Below are positions 44,842 through 55,248 of a stretch of DNA of 64,000 bases, piece after piece (position 1 is the first letter of the stretch; every line of letters begins with the position of its first letter). The stretch spans positions 930,001-994,000 of the forward strand of contig NZ_JPZL01000001.1 of the NCBI RefSeq assembly GCF_000759345.1, read 5' to 3'. The notes beneath the pieces were generated by a model, which was not told the DNA's origin, did no database searches, and saw nothing but the letters and a program-made list of their open reading frames with translations. The stretch comes from Litchfieldella xinjiangensis (GTDB taxonomy: Bacteria > Pseudomonadota > Gammaproteobacteria > Pseudomonadales > Halomonadaceae). The position numbers were made by a program, and so were the translations under genes.

Positions 44842-47115
44842 TCAGTCACGCGGCGGCATGAGGTGAGCCAACTGCCATTCGCCCATGCGCTTCTCGAGAT
44901 GCATACGTACCTCGCGTGGGCTCGCCAATCCCAGCGTTTCATCGACCAGGGTCTGCGCCGAGGTCAACGGCACTCGGCGAATCGCCGCCCTGACGCGCGG
45001 CAGACTGGGCGCATTCATCGACAGTGCATTGAACCCCATGCCCATGAGCAGCAACGCGCCGGCAGGATCGCCGGCCAGTTCGCCACATACCGAGGTCGGT
45101 ACGTTCAATGCAGCCGCCTCCCGGGCCAGCCGCACCAGTGCCGACAGCACGGCGGGATGGCAGGCATCGTAGAGCCCGGCGACCCGTGGATTGTTACGGT
45201 CCACCGCGAGTAGATACTGGGTCAGGTCGTTGCTGCCCACCGAGAAGAAGTCGACGCGCTGGGCCAAGGCCTCGAGCTGATAAAGCGTTGCAGGCACCTC
45301 GATCATGACCCCGACACGCGGTTTCTCGACCTTGACCCCCTCCTCCGCCAGCTCGGCCTGCGCCCGGGCGATCAGTCGCTGGGCATCATCGACCTCGTCC
45401 ACATTGGTGATCATCGGCAGCAGGATCTGTAGATTGCCCACGCCTTGTGACGCGCGCAGCATGGCCCGCAATTGCACCATCAACACTTCGGGGTGGTCGA
45501 GCGTGACACGAATCCCCCGCCAGCCGAGGAACGGGTTCGCCTCGTCGATGGGGAAATAGGGCAAATCCTTGTCACCACCAATGTCCAGGGTACGCATGAC
45601 GACCGGCAGGGGGGCAAAGCTTTCGAGCTGATCGCGATACAGGCGCATCTGCTCCTGTTCGCCCGGGAAGCGCTCGGTGATCATGAACGGGACTTCGGTG
45701 CGGTAAAGCCCCACCCCGCTGATGCGCGACTTGAGCGACGCCACGGCATCCACCGCAAGGCCGGTGTTCACCATCAGCGGCATGTCGTAGTTGTCGGGCG
45801 TTCGGCTCGGCAAGTCCTGTTCATGTTCGAGCATTTCGGCAAGGGCGGCCTCCTCGTCGATCATCCCACGGTAGTAGCTGAGCAGCTCCTCGTCGGGGCG
45901 CACGAACAACCGGCCCCGATGTCCGTCGAGTACTACCGGCGCACCATTGAGCCGTGGCAGCGGTAGATCCACCATGCCCAGTACCGTGGGAATGCCCATG
46001 GCGCGTGCCAGGATGGCCACGTGCGACGAACTCGAACCGCGAATCGAGACCAGTCCGACCAGCTTGTCGCGCGCCACCTCCCCCAACGAGGCCACGCTGA
46101 TCTCATCACCGATCAATACGGTGCGCTCGGGGAACGACTCGGGCGTCTGGGGGCTGCCCTCCTGAAGATGCGCCAGCACCCGGCGCCCCAGATCGCGGAT
46201 ATCGGCCGCGCGCTCGCGCAGGTAATTGTCGTCGACTCGCTCCATGTACTGCACGTGGCGTCGCACCACGTCGGCCAGGGCCCCCGGGGCCCACTGCCCT
46301 TCACGGATGCGCTTCTCGACTTCCTGGGTCAACGCGGCCTCGCCCAGCATCTGCTGGTAGACCTCGAACAGCGCCAGCTCCTGGGCGCTGATCCGACTGG
46401 CCAGGCGTTCGCCCGCCGCACGGATCTCATCGCGAACGCGATAGATCGCCTCCTTGAGGCGCACTATCTCGTACTCGATGTCGGTAGGAATCAAGTCGGG
46501 GACGCCATCGAGATCGGCCGGCGGCGCGATCACCACCGCCTCGCCAATGACCATGCCCGGCGAGGCGGCAAGCCCCTTGAACGTCGCCTGGCTCAATTCC
46601 TGGGCGGTGTCACGTGATGGCCGATTGAGCCCGCCCGTCGCCAGCGCATGGGCAAGCACGCCCGAGAGTTGCGCGGCCATGGTCACCAGAAACGCCTCGT
46701 CGCCTTCGTCGAAGCGACGCTTGTCCTGCTGCTGCACGACCAGCACCCCAAGCATGCGGCGCTGGTGAATGATCGGCACGCCGAGGAAGCTCGCAAAGCG
46801 CTCTTCCCCGGTTTCGGCGAAATAGCGGAATTGCGGATGACCGTGGGCATCCTCGAGATTGAGTGGCTCTTCACGCTGGGCCACCAGGCCCACCAGGCCT
46901 TCACCGGGGCGCAGGAAGACCTGACCCACGGCTTGGGCGTGCAGACCGATGGTTTCCATGAGAATGAGACGCTGCTGCTCGGTATCGAAAAGATAGAACG
47001 AGCAGACATCGGTCTTCATGGCCTTGCGAATACGACGCACCATGGTCGACAGGGCCGTATTGAGGTTACGGGCCCCGTTGACTTCCTGGACGATGCGACG
47101 AAGGACCTCAAGCAT
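44842..47115 (-). CDS. ptsP: Enzyme I-Ntr, GAF-containing PEP phosphotransferase
   Basis: First enzyme of the nitrogen-related phosphotransferase system, passing phosphate from PEP to NPr. With the start at 47115 (MLEVLRRIVQEVNG, as in E. coli PtsP) it has 757 residues; longer upstream frames are less likely. An N-terminal GAF domain (about 15-150) is followed by the PTS EI N-domain. The phosphohistidine is in GSSSSHVAILARAMGIPTVLG, and the PEP-binding barrel contains RTLDIGGDKDLPYF and the active Cys in SVCGELAGDP. It lies 62 bp downstream of rppH, the gene order known from E. coli. Confidence 0.96.
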   Translation of the reverse strand: MLEVLRRIVQEVNGARNLNTALSTMVRRIRKAMKTDVCSFYLFDTEQQRLILMETIGLHAQAVGQVFLRPGEGLVGLVAQREEPLNLEDAHGHPQFRYFAETGEERFASFLGVPIIHQRRMLGVLVVQQQDKRRFDEGDEAFLVTMAAQLSGVLAHALATGGLNRPSRDTAQELSQATFKGLAASPGMVIGEAVVIAPPADLDGVPDLIPTDIEYEIVRLKEAIYRVRDEIRAAGERLASRISAQELALFEVYQQMLGEAALTQEVEKRIREGQWAPGALADVVRRHVQYMERVDDNYLRERAADIRDLGRRVLAHLQEGSPQTPESFPERTVLIGDEISVASLGEVARDKLVGLVSIRGSSSSHVAILARAMGIPTVLGMVDLPLPRLNGAPVVLDGHRGRLFVRPDEELLSYYRGMIDEEAALAEMLEHEQDLPSRTPDNYDMPLMVNTGLAVDAVASLKSRISGVGLYRTEVPFMITERFPGEQEQMRLYRDQLESFAPLPVVMRTLDIGGDKDLPYFPIDEANPFLGWRGIRVTLDHPEVLMVQLRAMLRASQGVGNLQILLPMITNVDEVDDAQRLIARAQAELAEEGVKVEKPRVGVMIEVPATLYQLEALAQRVDFFSVGSNDLTQYLLAVDRNNPRVAGLYDACHPAVLSALVRLAREAAALNVPTSVCGELAGDPAGALLLMGMGFNALSMNAPSLPRVRAAIRRVPLTSAQTLVDETLGLASPREVRMHLEKRMGEWQLAHLMPPRD

Positions 47116-47177
47116 AGATAGTCTTCTTGTTGGGCCGGGTCGAAGCATGGTCGATCCGACCATGCCAGGGGCGCGAT

Positions 47178-47690
47178 TCACTCATCGCGTTCGCTCATGC
47201 CTTGCGCCAGGCGCTGGGCACGCGGCGCCAACTCTCGCAGCGCGCGTCGGTAGACTTCGCGTTTGAAAGGCACCACCTGGCCCAGCGGATACCAGTAACT
47301 GACCCAACGCCAGCCATCGAACTCGGGCTTGGGCGTCGCATCCACGCAGATCCGATTGTCCTGGCAGCGGATCTCCAAAAGGAACCACTTCTGTTTCTGG
47401 CCGATACAGACCGGCCGTGAGTGTGTTCTCACCATGCGCCGCGGTAGACGATAGCGCAGCCACCCTCGGGTACACGCCAGCACGTCGACATCGGCCGCGG
47501 TCAGGCCGATTTCCTCTTCAAGCTCTCGATAAAGGGCCTGTTGTGGTGTCTCGTATGCCTTGATGCCTCCCTGGGGAAACTGCCATGCGTTCTGTCCTAC
47601 GCGACGCGCCCAAAGCAGCTGGCCCTGGCGGTTGGCGATGATGATGCCAACGTTGGGGCGGAAGCCGTCAGCGTCGATCACGGACGTCAC
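47178..47690 (-). CDS. rppH: RNA pyrophosphohydrolase
   Basis: Nudix enzyme that removes pyrophosphate from mRNA 5' ends, triggering RNase E decay. It has 170 residues. The Nudix box is [20 protein letters not shown] followed by IGL (residues 41-63), matching GX5EX7REUXEEXGU. The N-terminus [20 protein letters not shown] is typical of RppH. ptsP follows on the same strand, likely cotranscribed. Confidence 0.96.
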   Translation of the reverse strand: MTSVIDADGFRPNVGIIIANRQGQLLWARRVGQNAWQFPQGGIKAYETPQQALYRELEEEIGLTAADVDVLACTRGWLRYRLPRRMVRTHSRPVCIGQKQKWFLLEIRCQDNRICVDATPKPEFDGWRWVSYWYPLGQVVPFKREVYRRALRELAPRAQRLAQGMSERDE

Positions 47691-47832
47691 CTTATGAAAG
47701 CTCTATTGAAGCCCATTCTTCCACAAAGGCCGAAAGGGCATCAATACGCGTCATGACGGGGGTGAAGCGGTGTCAATGCTTCAAGGTCTCTGCAATAATC
47801 GGCGCCGCCATGCAATTCACGAGGAGCTCGAC

Positions 47833-48486
47833 TTGAGCCTGGCCATCTTCGATCTCGACAACACCCTGATTTCCATCGATAGCGATCACGCCTGGGGCGA
47901 ATTCCTGCTCGAACAGGGGGCGGTGGATCCCGTGAGCTTCCGTGAGGCCAACGAGCGCTTCATGCGCGATTACGAGGCCGGCACGCTCGATATCCATGCC
48001 TTTCTCGAAGTGGCATTGAAACCCCTGGCCGAGAATTCCCCCGAGCAGCTCAGTGCCTGGCACCAGCAATTCATGGCCAGCAAGATCGAGCCTCACATCT
48101 TGCCCAAGGCCGAGGAGTTGCTGGCGCGCCATCGCACCCGCGGCGACACCCTGCTGATCGTCACGGCAACCAATCGCTTCATTACCGCGCCGATTGCCGC
48201 ACGCCTGGGGGTCGATCATCTGATCGCCGTAGAGCCGGAAAGCGTCGATGGTCGATATACCGGCCGGGTCTCGGGCGTGCCCAGTTATCGTGAGGGCAAG
48301 ATCACCCGGGTCGAATCCTGGCTGGAGAATAGCGATTTCACCCTGGACGACGCCTGGTTCTATAGCGACTCCCATAATGATCTTCCCCTGCTCGAATGCG
48401 TCGACCATCCCGTGGCAGTGGACCCCGATCCCACCCTGCGCCAGGTCGCCGAGGCGCGTGGCTGGAAGATCCTCAGCCTGCGCTGA
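47833..48486 (+). CDS. HAD-superfamily phosphatase (HAD-IB, SerB-like)
   Basis: Probable phosphomonoesterase of about 217 residues. The start is taken as the TTG at 47833, 6 nt after GAGGAG; an upstream in-frame ATG at 47776 would add a poorly conserved extension. Motif I is AIFDLDNTLISID with nucleophile Asp, motif II is LIVTATNRF, a Lys in REGKITRVE gives motif III, and motif IV is FYSDSHNDLPLL. This arrangement is typical of the HAD-IB group near SerB and CicA. The substrate is unknown. It diverges from rppH. Confidence 0.9.
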   Translation: MSLAIFDLDNTLISIDSDHAWGEFLLEQGAVDPVSFREANERFMRDYEAGTLDIHAFLEVALKPLAENSPEQLSAWHQQFMASKIEPHILPKAEELLARHRTRGDTLLIVTATNRFITAPIAARLGVDHLIAVEPESVDGRYTGRVSGVPSYREGKITRVESWLENSDFTLDDAWFYSDSHNDLPLLECVDHPVAVDPDPTLRQVAEARGWKILSLR

Positions 48487-48770
48487 TCTCCGAACACTCA
48501 GCCCCCTCTCTCGCCATCGAAGCGATAGAAAAAATTTATATTGCAATGCACAACGCCCTCAGGCCTGGCGAATCACCCTAACCTCATGATTCGTCAGGCT
48601 TAAATCGCCACGGCTCTTACCCAAGGTTTTCCTTATGGCCAACCGCTTAATCATAAAGTCGAGCTTTTGACTGCAGTTTTTCCCTGATCGACTCGCTATA
48701 ATGCCACCATTCATCGCCGGTCATGGCGACCTGCCGGCCCCATCTTCAGCGACACGAATGGTTGATCACT

Positions 48771-50264
48771 ATGGATGAAGCAGTAGACGTCGTACTCGTG
48801 GGAGCGGGTGTCATGAGCGCCACGCTGGCCACGCTTCTGCACGAGCTGGAGCCCGAGGCACGTATCGAGATCATCGAGCGCCTCGACACGACGGCCAACG
48901 AGAGTTCCTTCGCCTGGAACAATGCGGGTACCGGTCATGCCGGCCTGTGCGAGCTGAATTACACGCCCGAGGCCAGCGACGGCTCCATCGACACCACCAA
49001 GGCCATCCATATCAACACCATGTTCGAGGAGTCCAAGCAGTTCTGGAGCTACCTGGTCGAACATGGCAACCTCGGCGATCCCGCACGCTTCGTGAGCCCG
49101 GTCCCGCACATGAGCTTCGTGCGCGGCGAAAAGGACGTCCGTTTCCTGCGCGCTCGCCACGAAGCCCTGCAGAGCCATCCGTGCTTCGAAGCCATGAAAT
49201 ACAGCGAGGACCCCAGCGAGATCGCCCAATGGGCACCGCTGCTGCTCGACGGCCGCAACGGCAATGAAGCGATCGCCGCCACCCGGGTCGAAGCCGGCAC
49301 CGATGTGGATTTCGGCGCACTGACCCGCCAATTGATTGCGCGTCTCGAATCGCACCCTGATGAGCAGATACGCACCTGTACCGGCCAGGCCATTACCGAC
49401 CTGGAGCGTAACGACGACGGCACCTGGAAGCTGAAGGTCGAGGTCAACGACGGCTCACGGCGCGAGATCAACGCCCGCTTCGTGTTCCTGGGTGCGGGAG
49501 GCGCGTCACTGCACCTGTTGCAGAAGAGCGAAATTCCCGAGGCGCGCGGCTTTGGGGGCTTTCCGGTCAGCGGCCAGTGGTTGCGCTGCGACAAGCCCGA
49601 AGTCGTCTCCCGTCACAACGCCAAGGTATACAGCAAGGCGCCCATCGGCGCACCGCCGATGTCCGTGCCCCACCTGGACACACGCAATGTCGATGGCAAA
49701 CCGTCGTTGCTGTTCGGGCCGTTTGCCGGTTTTACAACCAAATTCCTGAAGACCGGTTCGATCTTCGACCTGGCCAAGTCCGTGCGTTCCTCGAATCTCA
49801 GCCCGATGATGGCGGTGGCGCGTGACAATTTCAGCTTGATGAAATATCTGATCGAGCAGGTTCGCCTGTCTCACGAGGAACGGGTCGAGGAATTGCGTGA
49901 GTTCTACCCCGAGGCCAAGACGGACGACTGGCGTCTCGAAGTGGCCGGCCAGCGGGTGCAGATCATCAAGAAGGACCCCGAAAAGGGTGGCGTGCTGCAG
50001 TTCGGCACCGAGATGGTCACGGCCAGCGACGGGTCGCTGGCCGCCCTGCTCGGCGCCTCCCCCGGGGCCTCGACGGCGACGTCGATCATGCTCAACCTGA
50101 TCGAACGCTGCTTTCCGCAGAAGTATGCCTCCCAGGAGTGGAAGGAGCGTCTGGCAGAGATGATCCCGGCGCGTGCCAAGGCCCTGGCCGAAGATGCCGA
50201 GCTGTTGCGAGCGAACCGTCGTCATTCACATCAGGTACTCAAGCTGGGTCATCCCGACGCCTGA
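48771..50264 (+). CDS. mqo: Malate:quinone oxidoreductase
   Basis: FAD-dependent peripheral membrane enzyme that oxidises malate to oxaloacetate with electrons going to quinone, an alternative to NAD-malate dehydrogenase in the TCA cycle. Start at 48771 ([20 protein letters not shown]) gives 497 residues, the usual length. The FAD motif is [19 protein letters not shown], and [17 protein letters not shown] and [13 protein letters not shown] are family hallmarks. A TATAAT -10 at 48697-48702 is a possible promoter, but its -35 is poor. Confidence 0.96.
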   Translation: MDEAVDVVLVGAGVMSATLATLLHELEPEARIEIIERLDTTANESSFAWNNAGTGHAGLCELNYTPEASDGSIDTTKAIHINTMFEESKQFWSYLVEHGNLGDPARFVSPVPHMSFVRGEKDVRFLRARHEALQSHPCFEAMKYSEDPSEIAQWAPLLLDGRNGNEAIAATRVEAGTDVDFGALTRQLIARLESHPDEQIRTCTGQAITDLERNDDGTWKLKVEVNDGSRREINARFVFLGAGGASLHLLQKSEIPEARGFGGFPVSGQWLRCDKPEVVSRHNAKVYSKAPIGAPPMSVPHLDTRNVDGKPSLLFGPFAGFTTKFLKTGSIFDLAKSVRSSNLSPMMAVARDNFSLMKYLIEQVRLSHEERVEELREFYPEAKTDDWRLEVAGQRVQIIKKDPEKGGVLQFGTEMVTASDGSLAALLGASPGASTATSIMLNLIERCFPQKYASQEWKERLAEMIPARAKALAEDAELLRANRRHSHQVLKLGHPDA

Positions 50265-50286
50265 ATCCACGCCGCTCTATCGCTTC

Positions 50287-50326
50287 CCGTTGCCCTGGCG
50301 CCGCCCCGCCGGGGCAACGGCGTTTC
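50287..50326 (+). terminator. Terminator of mqo
   Basis: CCGTTGCCC (50287-50295) pairs with GGGCAACGG (50312-50320), 9 bp, followed by CGTTTC. It is 23 bp after the mqo stop. Confidence 0.55.
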
Positions 50327-50403
50327 GGCCCTGTGCGAAGCGCAGGCGGCTAGGCTATGCTGGTGCTCCTTCCGAATAACCTACAGCTATCCAAGGATGG
50401 TTC

Positions 50404-51564
50404 ATGACGCTGCGTCGTCCTCCGCTGTCTCTGCTGGCCGCCATCGCATTCAGCCTGCTACTGCTATTGTGGCTGGCGTTTGGCGATGTGAATCGGTTTC
50501 GTGCCGACGCCCCCGAATCCCAGCCGAGGGCTGAGGAAGCCCTGCCCCGGGTCGAGTTCCAGACGAGCCAGGCACAGCGCTACCAACCCAGCCTGGTCGT
50601 CCAAGGGCAGCTCATGCCATGGCGCGAGGTCGAGTTACGGGCGCGAGCCAGCGGCCAGGTCGCCTCGCTGGCCGTCGAGGAAGGCCAGGATGTCGAGGCT
50701 GGCCAGACGCTGCTCACGCTGGACCAGGAGGACCTACCCGCACAGTTGGAGCGTGCCGAGGCCGACCTCGAGCTAGCACGCGCTGAGCTTTCCGCCTCCC
50801 AGCGCCTGCGTGAGCGCGACCTGGTGTCGAGAACCGAGCTGCTGCGTCTATCGAGCGGGGTCGCCCAGGCCAGTGCCGAAGTCGCCCGTCTGCGCCAGTC
50901 GCTCGCGCATACGCAGCCCAAGGCACCCTTCAGCGGGCGGCTCGACCGCCTCGATGTAGAAGTGGGGGATTACGTACAGCTGGGCGAATCCTGGGCACTG
51001 CTGATCGAAGACGATCGGCTCAAGGCCGACGCGTCGGTCTCCCAACGCGACGTGCATGCACTATCGCCGGGGCAGACCGTGACCCTGACACTGCTGGACG
51101 GCACCCCCCTGAGCGGTGAGGTGAGTTACGTTTCCAGTCGCGCCGATCCCAGCACACGCACCTTCGCTATCGAAGCGCGTCTCGACAATCCCGAGCGTCG
51201 TCGGCTGGGGGGCGTCAGTGCCACGCTCGATATCGCTCTGGAACCACGCCAGGCCCACTCGGTCTCCCCTGCCATCCTGGTGCTCGACGAAGAAGGCCAA
51301 CTCGGTGTGAAGCGACTCGACGACGAGGACCGTGTGGCTTTCCAGCGTATCGACCTGCTCGCCGCGACCAGCCGCCGGGCTTGGGTGAGCGGTCTGCCCG
51401 ATACGACGCGATTGATCACCGTGGGTGGCGGTTTCGTCGAGGTCGGTGACCGGGTCGAGGCCGTGGCCGCTCCCGAGCAGGGGCCGGGCGACACGCTGGG
51501 ACTCGAGGCCAGCACCCTCTCGGGCAGCGGCCTGGCCGCGCCTGGCCCCGACGAGGAGCGTTGA
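50404..51564 (+). CDS. RND efflux periplasmic adaptor protein
   Basis: Membrane-fusion protein of a tripartite RND pump, 386 residues. An N-terminal uncleaved membrane anchor (LLAAIAFSLLLLLWLAFG) is followed by a lipoyl-like/hairpin region (LRARASGQVASLAVEEGQDV, then the coiled coil LERAEADLELARAELSASQ). A beta-barrel domain contains LSGEVSYVSSRADPSTRTFAIEARLDNP. It connects the inner-membrane pump encoded 3 bp downstream to an outer-membrane channel, which is not in this window. Confidence 0.94.
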   Translation: MTLRRPPLSLLAAIAFSLLLLLWLAFGDVNRFRADAPESQPRAEEALPRVEFQTSQAQRYQPSLVVQGQLMPWREVELRARASGQVASLAVEEGQDVEAGQTLLTLDQEDLPAQLERAEADLELARAELSASQRLRERDLVSRTELLRLSSGVAQASAEVARLRQSLAHTQPKAPFSGRLDRLDVEVGDYVQLGESWALLIEDDRLKADASVSQRDVHALSPGQTVTLTLLDGTPLSGEVSYVSSRADPSTRTFAIEARLDNPERRRLGGVSATLDIALEPRQAHSVSPAILVLDEEGQLGVKRLDDEDRVAFQRIDLLAATSRRAWVSGLPDTTRLITVGGGFVEVGDRVEAVAAPEQGPGDTLGLEASTLSGSGLAAPGPDEER

Positions 51565-51567
51565 GGC

Positions 51568-54500
51568 ATGCGCACCCTGATCCTGGCCGCCCTGGACCGG
51601 TCGCGCACGACCCTGCTCGTGTTGGTGTTTCTGCTGGGCGCTGGCGCCGCGGCCTACCAGGCGATCCCCAAGGAAGCCAATCCCGACGTCGCCATCCCCA
51701 TGATCTATGTCTCGATGACCCTCGAGGGGGTGAGCCCTGAAGACGGCGAACGTCTGCTGGTGCGCCCCATGGAGCAGGAGCTGCGTGCCATCGAAGGGGT
51801 ACGCAAGATGACCTCCCAGGCCAGTGAGGGGCACGCCGCCGTGACACTGGAGTTCGATGCGGGGTTCGATCCGCGGCAGGCCTTGGCGGATGTTCGTGAG
51901 CAGGTCGATATCGCCCGTAGCTCGCTCCCCGACGAGGCCGATGAGCCGCGCGTGGTCGAGGTCAACGTCGGCCTGTTCCCGGTCCTCTCGATCGGCTTGT
52001 CCGGTCCGCTGGATGACAGCCAGATCGTGGCCGTGGCTCGACGTCTCAAGGAAGAAATCGAAGGGGTGCCCGAGGTACTCGAGGTGGACATTGCCGGGGA
52101 GCGCGAGGACCTGCTGGAAATCGTCGTGGATCCGTTGGTCCTGGCCAGCTACGGAATCGATTTCGATGAGCTATTCAATCTCGTCTCGCGCAACAATCGC
52201 CTGGTGGCTGCCGGCAGCCTGGATACCGGGGCCGGTCGCATGGCCGTCAAGGTTCCCGGCGTCATCGAGACACTCGAGGACGTCATGGCCATGCCGGTCA
52301 AGGTCGAGGGCGACGAGGTGGTGACCTTCGGCGATGTCGCGCGCATTCGTCCGACCTTCAAGGACCCGGCGGGTTTCGCCCGGATCAACGACCAACCCGC
52401 ACTGGTACTGGAAATCTCCAAGCGCGCCGGTGCCAATATCATCGCCACTATCGAGTCGGTACAGGCGATCCTTGCCGAGTCAGCCGACCTGCTGCCCGAT
52501 GAGCTCGAGGTCACCACCATTCTCGACCAGTCACAGACCGTCGAGGACATGCTCTCCGAGTTGCTCAACAACGTGCTGACCGCCGTCGTCCTGGTACTGA
52601 TCGTGATCGTCGCCGCCATGGGGGTTCGCGCCGCGCTGATGGTGGGGCTGACGATCCCGGGCGCCTTCCTTACCGGCATCCTGATGATCTGGTCGATCGG
52701 TTTCACGTTGAATATCGTGGTGCTGTTTTCGCTGATTCTTGTCGCCGGGATGCTGGTCGACGGCGCCATCGTGGTCAGTGAACTGGCCGACCGCCACCTG
52801 CGAGAGGGCCAAGCCCCCGCGGATGCCTGGGCCAACGCGGCGGCCCGCATGGCGTGGCCGGTGATCGCCTCGACCGCGACCACCCTTGCGGTCTTCGTGC
52901 CCCTGTTGTTCTGGCCCGGCGTGGTCGGCGAATTCATGAAATACCTGCCGGCGACGGTCATCCTCTGCCTGCTGGCATCACTGGCCATGGCACTGATCTT
53001 CCTGCCCACCCTGGGCGCCGTATTCAGCCGCGGTGAACGCAAGCCCCAGCCCCAGACCACCGCCGCGCCTGGTGGCACCGCCTACCGGCGCCTGCTCGCC
53101 ACGTTATTGCGCCACCCCGGCATGACCTTGCTGGCGGCCGTTGCGGTAATGGCCCTCGTGTACGTGGGGTATGCCCGCTTCAATCACGGGGTGGAGTTTT
53201 TCCCCGAAGTCGAGCCGGACAGTGCCCAGGTGCTGGTGCGTGCACGTGGGGATTTCTCCGTCTATGAAAAGGACGCCCTGGTGCGTCGTGTGGAAGAGCG
53301 CCTGGCCGGCATGAGTGAGGTCAAGGCGCTGTACGCCCGTTCTTTCGCAGCCCCCGACCAGCAGATCGGTCCCGACGTGATCGGTGTGGTGCAGTTCCAG
53401 CTGATCGACTGGCAGGAGCGGCGCCCAGCCAGCGAGATATTGGCCGAGATGGATCGCCGTACCGATGATCTGGCGGGCATCGTGCTCGAGTTTCGCCAAC
53501 AGGAGGAGGGGCCTGCCGCGGGCAAGCCGATCCAGCTCGAAGTCAGCGGTACCCAACAGGAGCGCACCCTGACGGCCGTGGATGAGTTGCGCGGCGCCAT
53601 GAATCGCCTGGGGGGCTTTCGCGATATCGAGGACAACCGCAGCTTGCCGGGCGTCGAGTGGCGTGTACAAGTGGATCGCGAGGCTGCCGCTCGCTTCGGC
53701 ACCGATATCGCCAGCATCGGCAGCGCCGTTCAATTGGTCACCAACGGCTTGCTGCTGGCTACCTATCGCCCGGCTCACGTCACTGATGAAGTGGATATCC
53801 GGGTACGCCTGCCAGAAGGCTGGCGCTCCCTCGACCAGCTGGGGCGACTGACCCTTAACACCCCGCGCGGGCAAGTGCCCATCGATCATTTCGTCTCGCT
53901 TGAGCCGGCACCCAAGGTAGGCACACTGCAGCGTATCGACGGGCGACGTGCCATCACGCTGGAAGCCGATGTCGAGGCTGGCTATCAAGCCGATGAGCGC
54001 ATCCAGGCCCTGCGCGACGCCATGGCGTCACTGCCTGACGGCGTGCAGGTCAACGTGGCCGGGGAACTGGAAGATCAGGCCGAAACGTCGCGCTTTCTGG
54101 GCTCCGCCTTCCTGATCGCGATCTTCCTGATGACGGTGATTCTGGTAACCCAATTCAACAGCCTGTATCAGGCCGCCCTGGTACTTTCGGCGATCGTATT
54201 CTCGACGGCGGGCGTGCTGATCGGTCTGCTGGTCAATGGGCAGCCGTTCGGTATCGTCATGGTGGGCATGGGCATCATTGCCCTGGCGGGCATCGTGGTG
54301 AACAACAACATCGTGTTGATCGATACATACAATGAATTGCGAAGCGAGGGACTGGAGCCCCTGTCGGCCGCGCTGGAAGCAGGTGGGCTACGCCTGCGGC
54401 CGGTCCTGCTGACCGCGATCACCACCGTTCTGGGCCTGATGCCGATGGTACTGGGGGTGAACGTGAACCTGTTCGCCCCCTCACTGGGCATTGGCGCCCC

Positions 54501-54627
54501 GTCCACCCAGTGGTGGACCCAGTTGTCGAGCGCCATCGCCGGAGGCTTGACCTTCGCCACGGGGCTGACCCTGCTCCTGACCCCCTGCATGCTGGTACTG
54601 GGGGCGCGACTATTCAAGCATCGCTAG
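51568..54627 (+). CDS. RND efflux transporter permease
   Basis: Proton-driven inner-membrane pump of 1,019 residues, the normal AcrB-like length. The N-terminal helix LIL-rich segment is followed by a first periplasmic loop (PKEANPDVAIPMIYVSMTLEG). TM4 carries the proton-relay acids in LVAGMLVDGAIVVSELADR. The second half contains GVEFFPEVEPDSAQVLVRAR and GMGIIALAGIVVNNNIVLID. Only adaptor and pump are encoded, so a TolC-like protein must come from elsewhere. Substrates are unknown. The stop overlaps the convergent rsd gene by 4 bp. Confidence 0.96.
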   Translation: MRTLILAALDRSRTTLLVLVFLLGAGAAAYQAIPKEANPDVAIPMIYVSMTLEGVSPEDGERLLVRPMEQELRAIEGVRKMTSQASEGHAAVTLEFDAGFDPRQALADVREQVDIARSSLPDEADEPRVVEVNVGLFPVLSIGLSGPLDDSQIVAVARRLKEEIEGVPEVLEVDIAGEREDLLEIVVDPLVLASYGIDFDELFNLVSRNNRLVAAGSLDTGAGRMAVKVPGVIETLEDVMAMPVKVEGDEVVTFGDVARIRPTFKDPAGFARINDQPALVLEISKRAGANIIATIESVQAILAESADLLPDELEVTTILDQSQTVEDMLSELLNNVLTAVVLVLIVIVAAMGVRAALMVGLTIPGAFLTGILMIWSIGFTLNIVVLFSLILVAGMLVDGAIVVSELADRHLREGQAPADAWANAAARMAWPVIASTATTLAVFVPLLFWPGVVGEFMKYLPATVILCLLASLAMALIFLPTLGAVFSRGERKPQPQTTAAPGGTAYRRLLATLLRHPGMTLLAAVAVMALVYVGYARFNHGVEFFPEVEPDSAQVLVRARGDFSVYEKDALVRRVEERLAGMSEVKALYARSFAAPDQQIGPDVIGVVQFQLIDWQERRPASEILAEMDRRTDDLAGIVLEFRQQEEGPAAGKPIQLEVSGTQQERTLTAVDELRGAMNRLGGFRDIEDNRSLPGVEWRVQVDREAAARFGTDIASIGSAVQLVTNGLLLATYRPAHVTDEVDIRVRLPEGWRSLDQLGRLTLNTPRGQVPIDHFVSLEPAPKVGTLQRIDGRRAITLEADVEAGYQADERIQALRDAMASLPDGVQVNVAGELEDQAETSRFLGSAFLIAIFLMTVILVTQFNSLYQAALVLSAIVFSTAGVLIGLLVNGQPFGIVMVGMGIIALAGIVVNNNIVLIDTYNELRSEGLEPLSAALEAGGLRLRPVLLTAITTVLGLMPMVLGVNVNLFAPSLGIGAPSTQWWTQLSSAIAGGLTFATGLTLLLTPCMLVLGARLFKHR

Positions 54628-55127
54628 GCAGACGTCGGCGAGTTGGCCTGGGCTCCCGGGGGCGGCGAATGCGCGGCATGCAGACGCCCGATCAACTGAT
54701 CTTCAAGGGCAAAGCGCTCGGTCAGCCCTCTGGCCAGACGCTCCAACCAGGCGGGTAGCCGTGGCAAGTAGTGCTGGCAGCGGATGGGCGAGGCGTAATC
54801 CTCATCGAAGGCGAGCACCATTTCGGTGGACATTTCCAGACGCTGCAACAACTGCTCGGCGATCGCCAAGGCCTCGGTATCGTTGAAGGCCTTGGCTTCT
54901 TCGCGAAGTTGCGGATAGATCTCGAAGTGGCCGGCACTGATGTAGTCCATCAGCACTTCGCTGAAGGCGTCGATGCGGGCCTTTTCCACGGCGTCGAGGT
55001 CGGCGTCGCAGGCTTCCTGCAATTCGACGAAATTGACCAGCATCTCACGTCGCTGGTCGAGCCAACGATCGATCAGCTGATGCACGCCCCCCCAGCGCTC
55101 CAGGGCGGATTGGCAATTTTCCAGCAT
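54624..55127 (-). CDS. rsd: Rsd/AlgQ-family anti-sigma70 factor
   Basis: A 167-residue protein of the Rsd/AlgQ family, which binds region 4 of sigma70 and shifts RNA polymerase use in stationary phase; in Pseudomonas it also affects alginate. Conserved features are LIDRWLDQRREMLVNFVEL, VLMDYISAGHFEIYPQL and ALTERFALEDQLI-type sequence (GLTERFALEDQLIGRL). All-helical, cytosolic. It is convergent with the RND pump gene. Confidence 0.92.
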   Translation of the reverse strand: MLENCQSALERWGGVHQLIDRWLDQRREMLVNFVELQEACDADLDAVEKARIDAFSEVLMDYISAGHFEIYPQLREEAKAFNDTEALAIAEQLLQRLEMSTEMVLAFDEDYASPIRCQHYLPRLPAWLERLARGLTERFALEDQLIGRLHAAHSPPPGAQANSPTSA

Positions 55128-55248
55128 CGGCGTCTCCCTACTTCTTCGGCAATCCCGACGTCATTCCAGCCGCCGGCGCGGACTGACAGACTCACTCGAC
55201 CGAGGCCCGCTGTCAATCCCGCTTTATATCGCTTGGGAAGCGATGAAA

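Noticed and set aside
48667-48702. TTGACT and TATAAT as a mqo promoter
   Set aside because: The spacing is 24 bp, too long for a normal sigma70 promoter; TATAAT alone may still be a -10 element.
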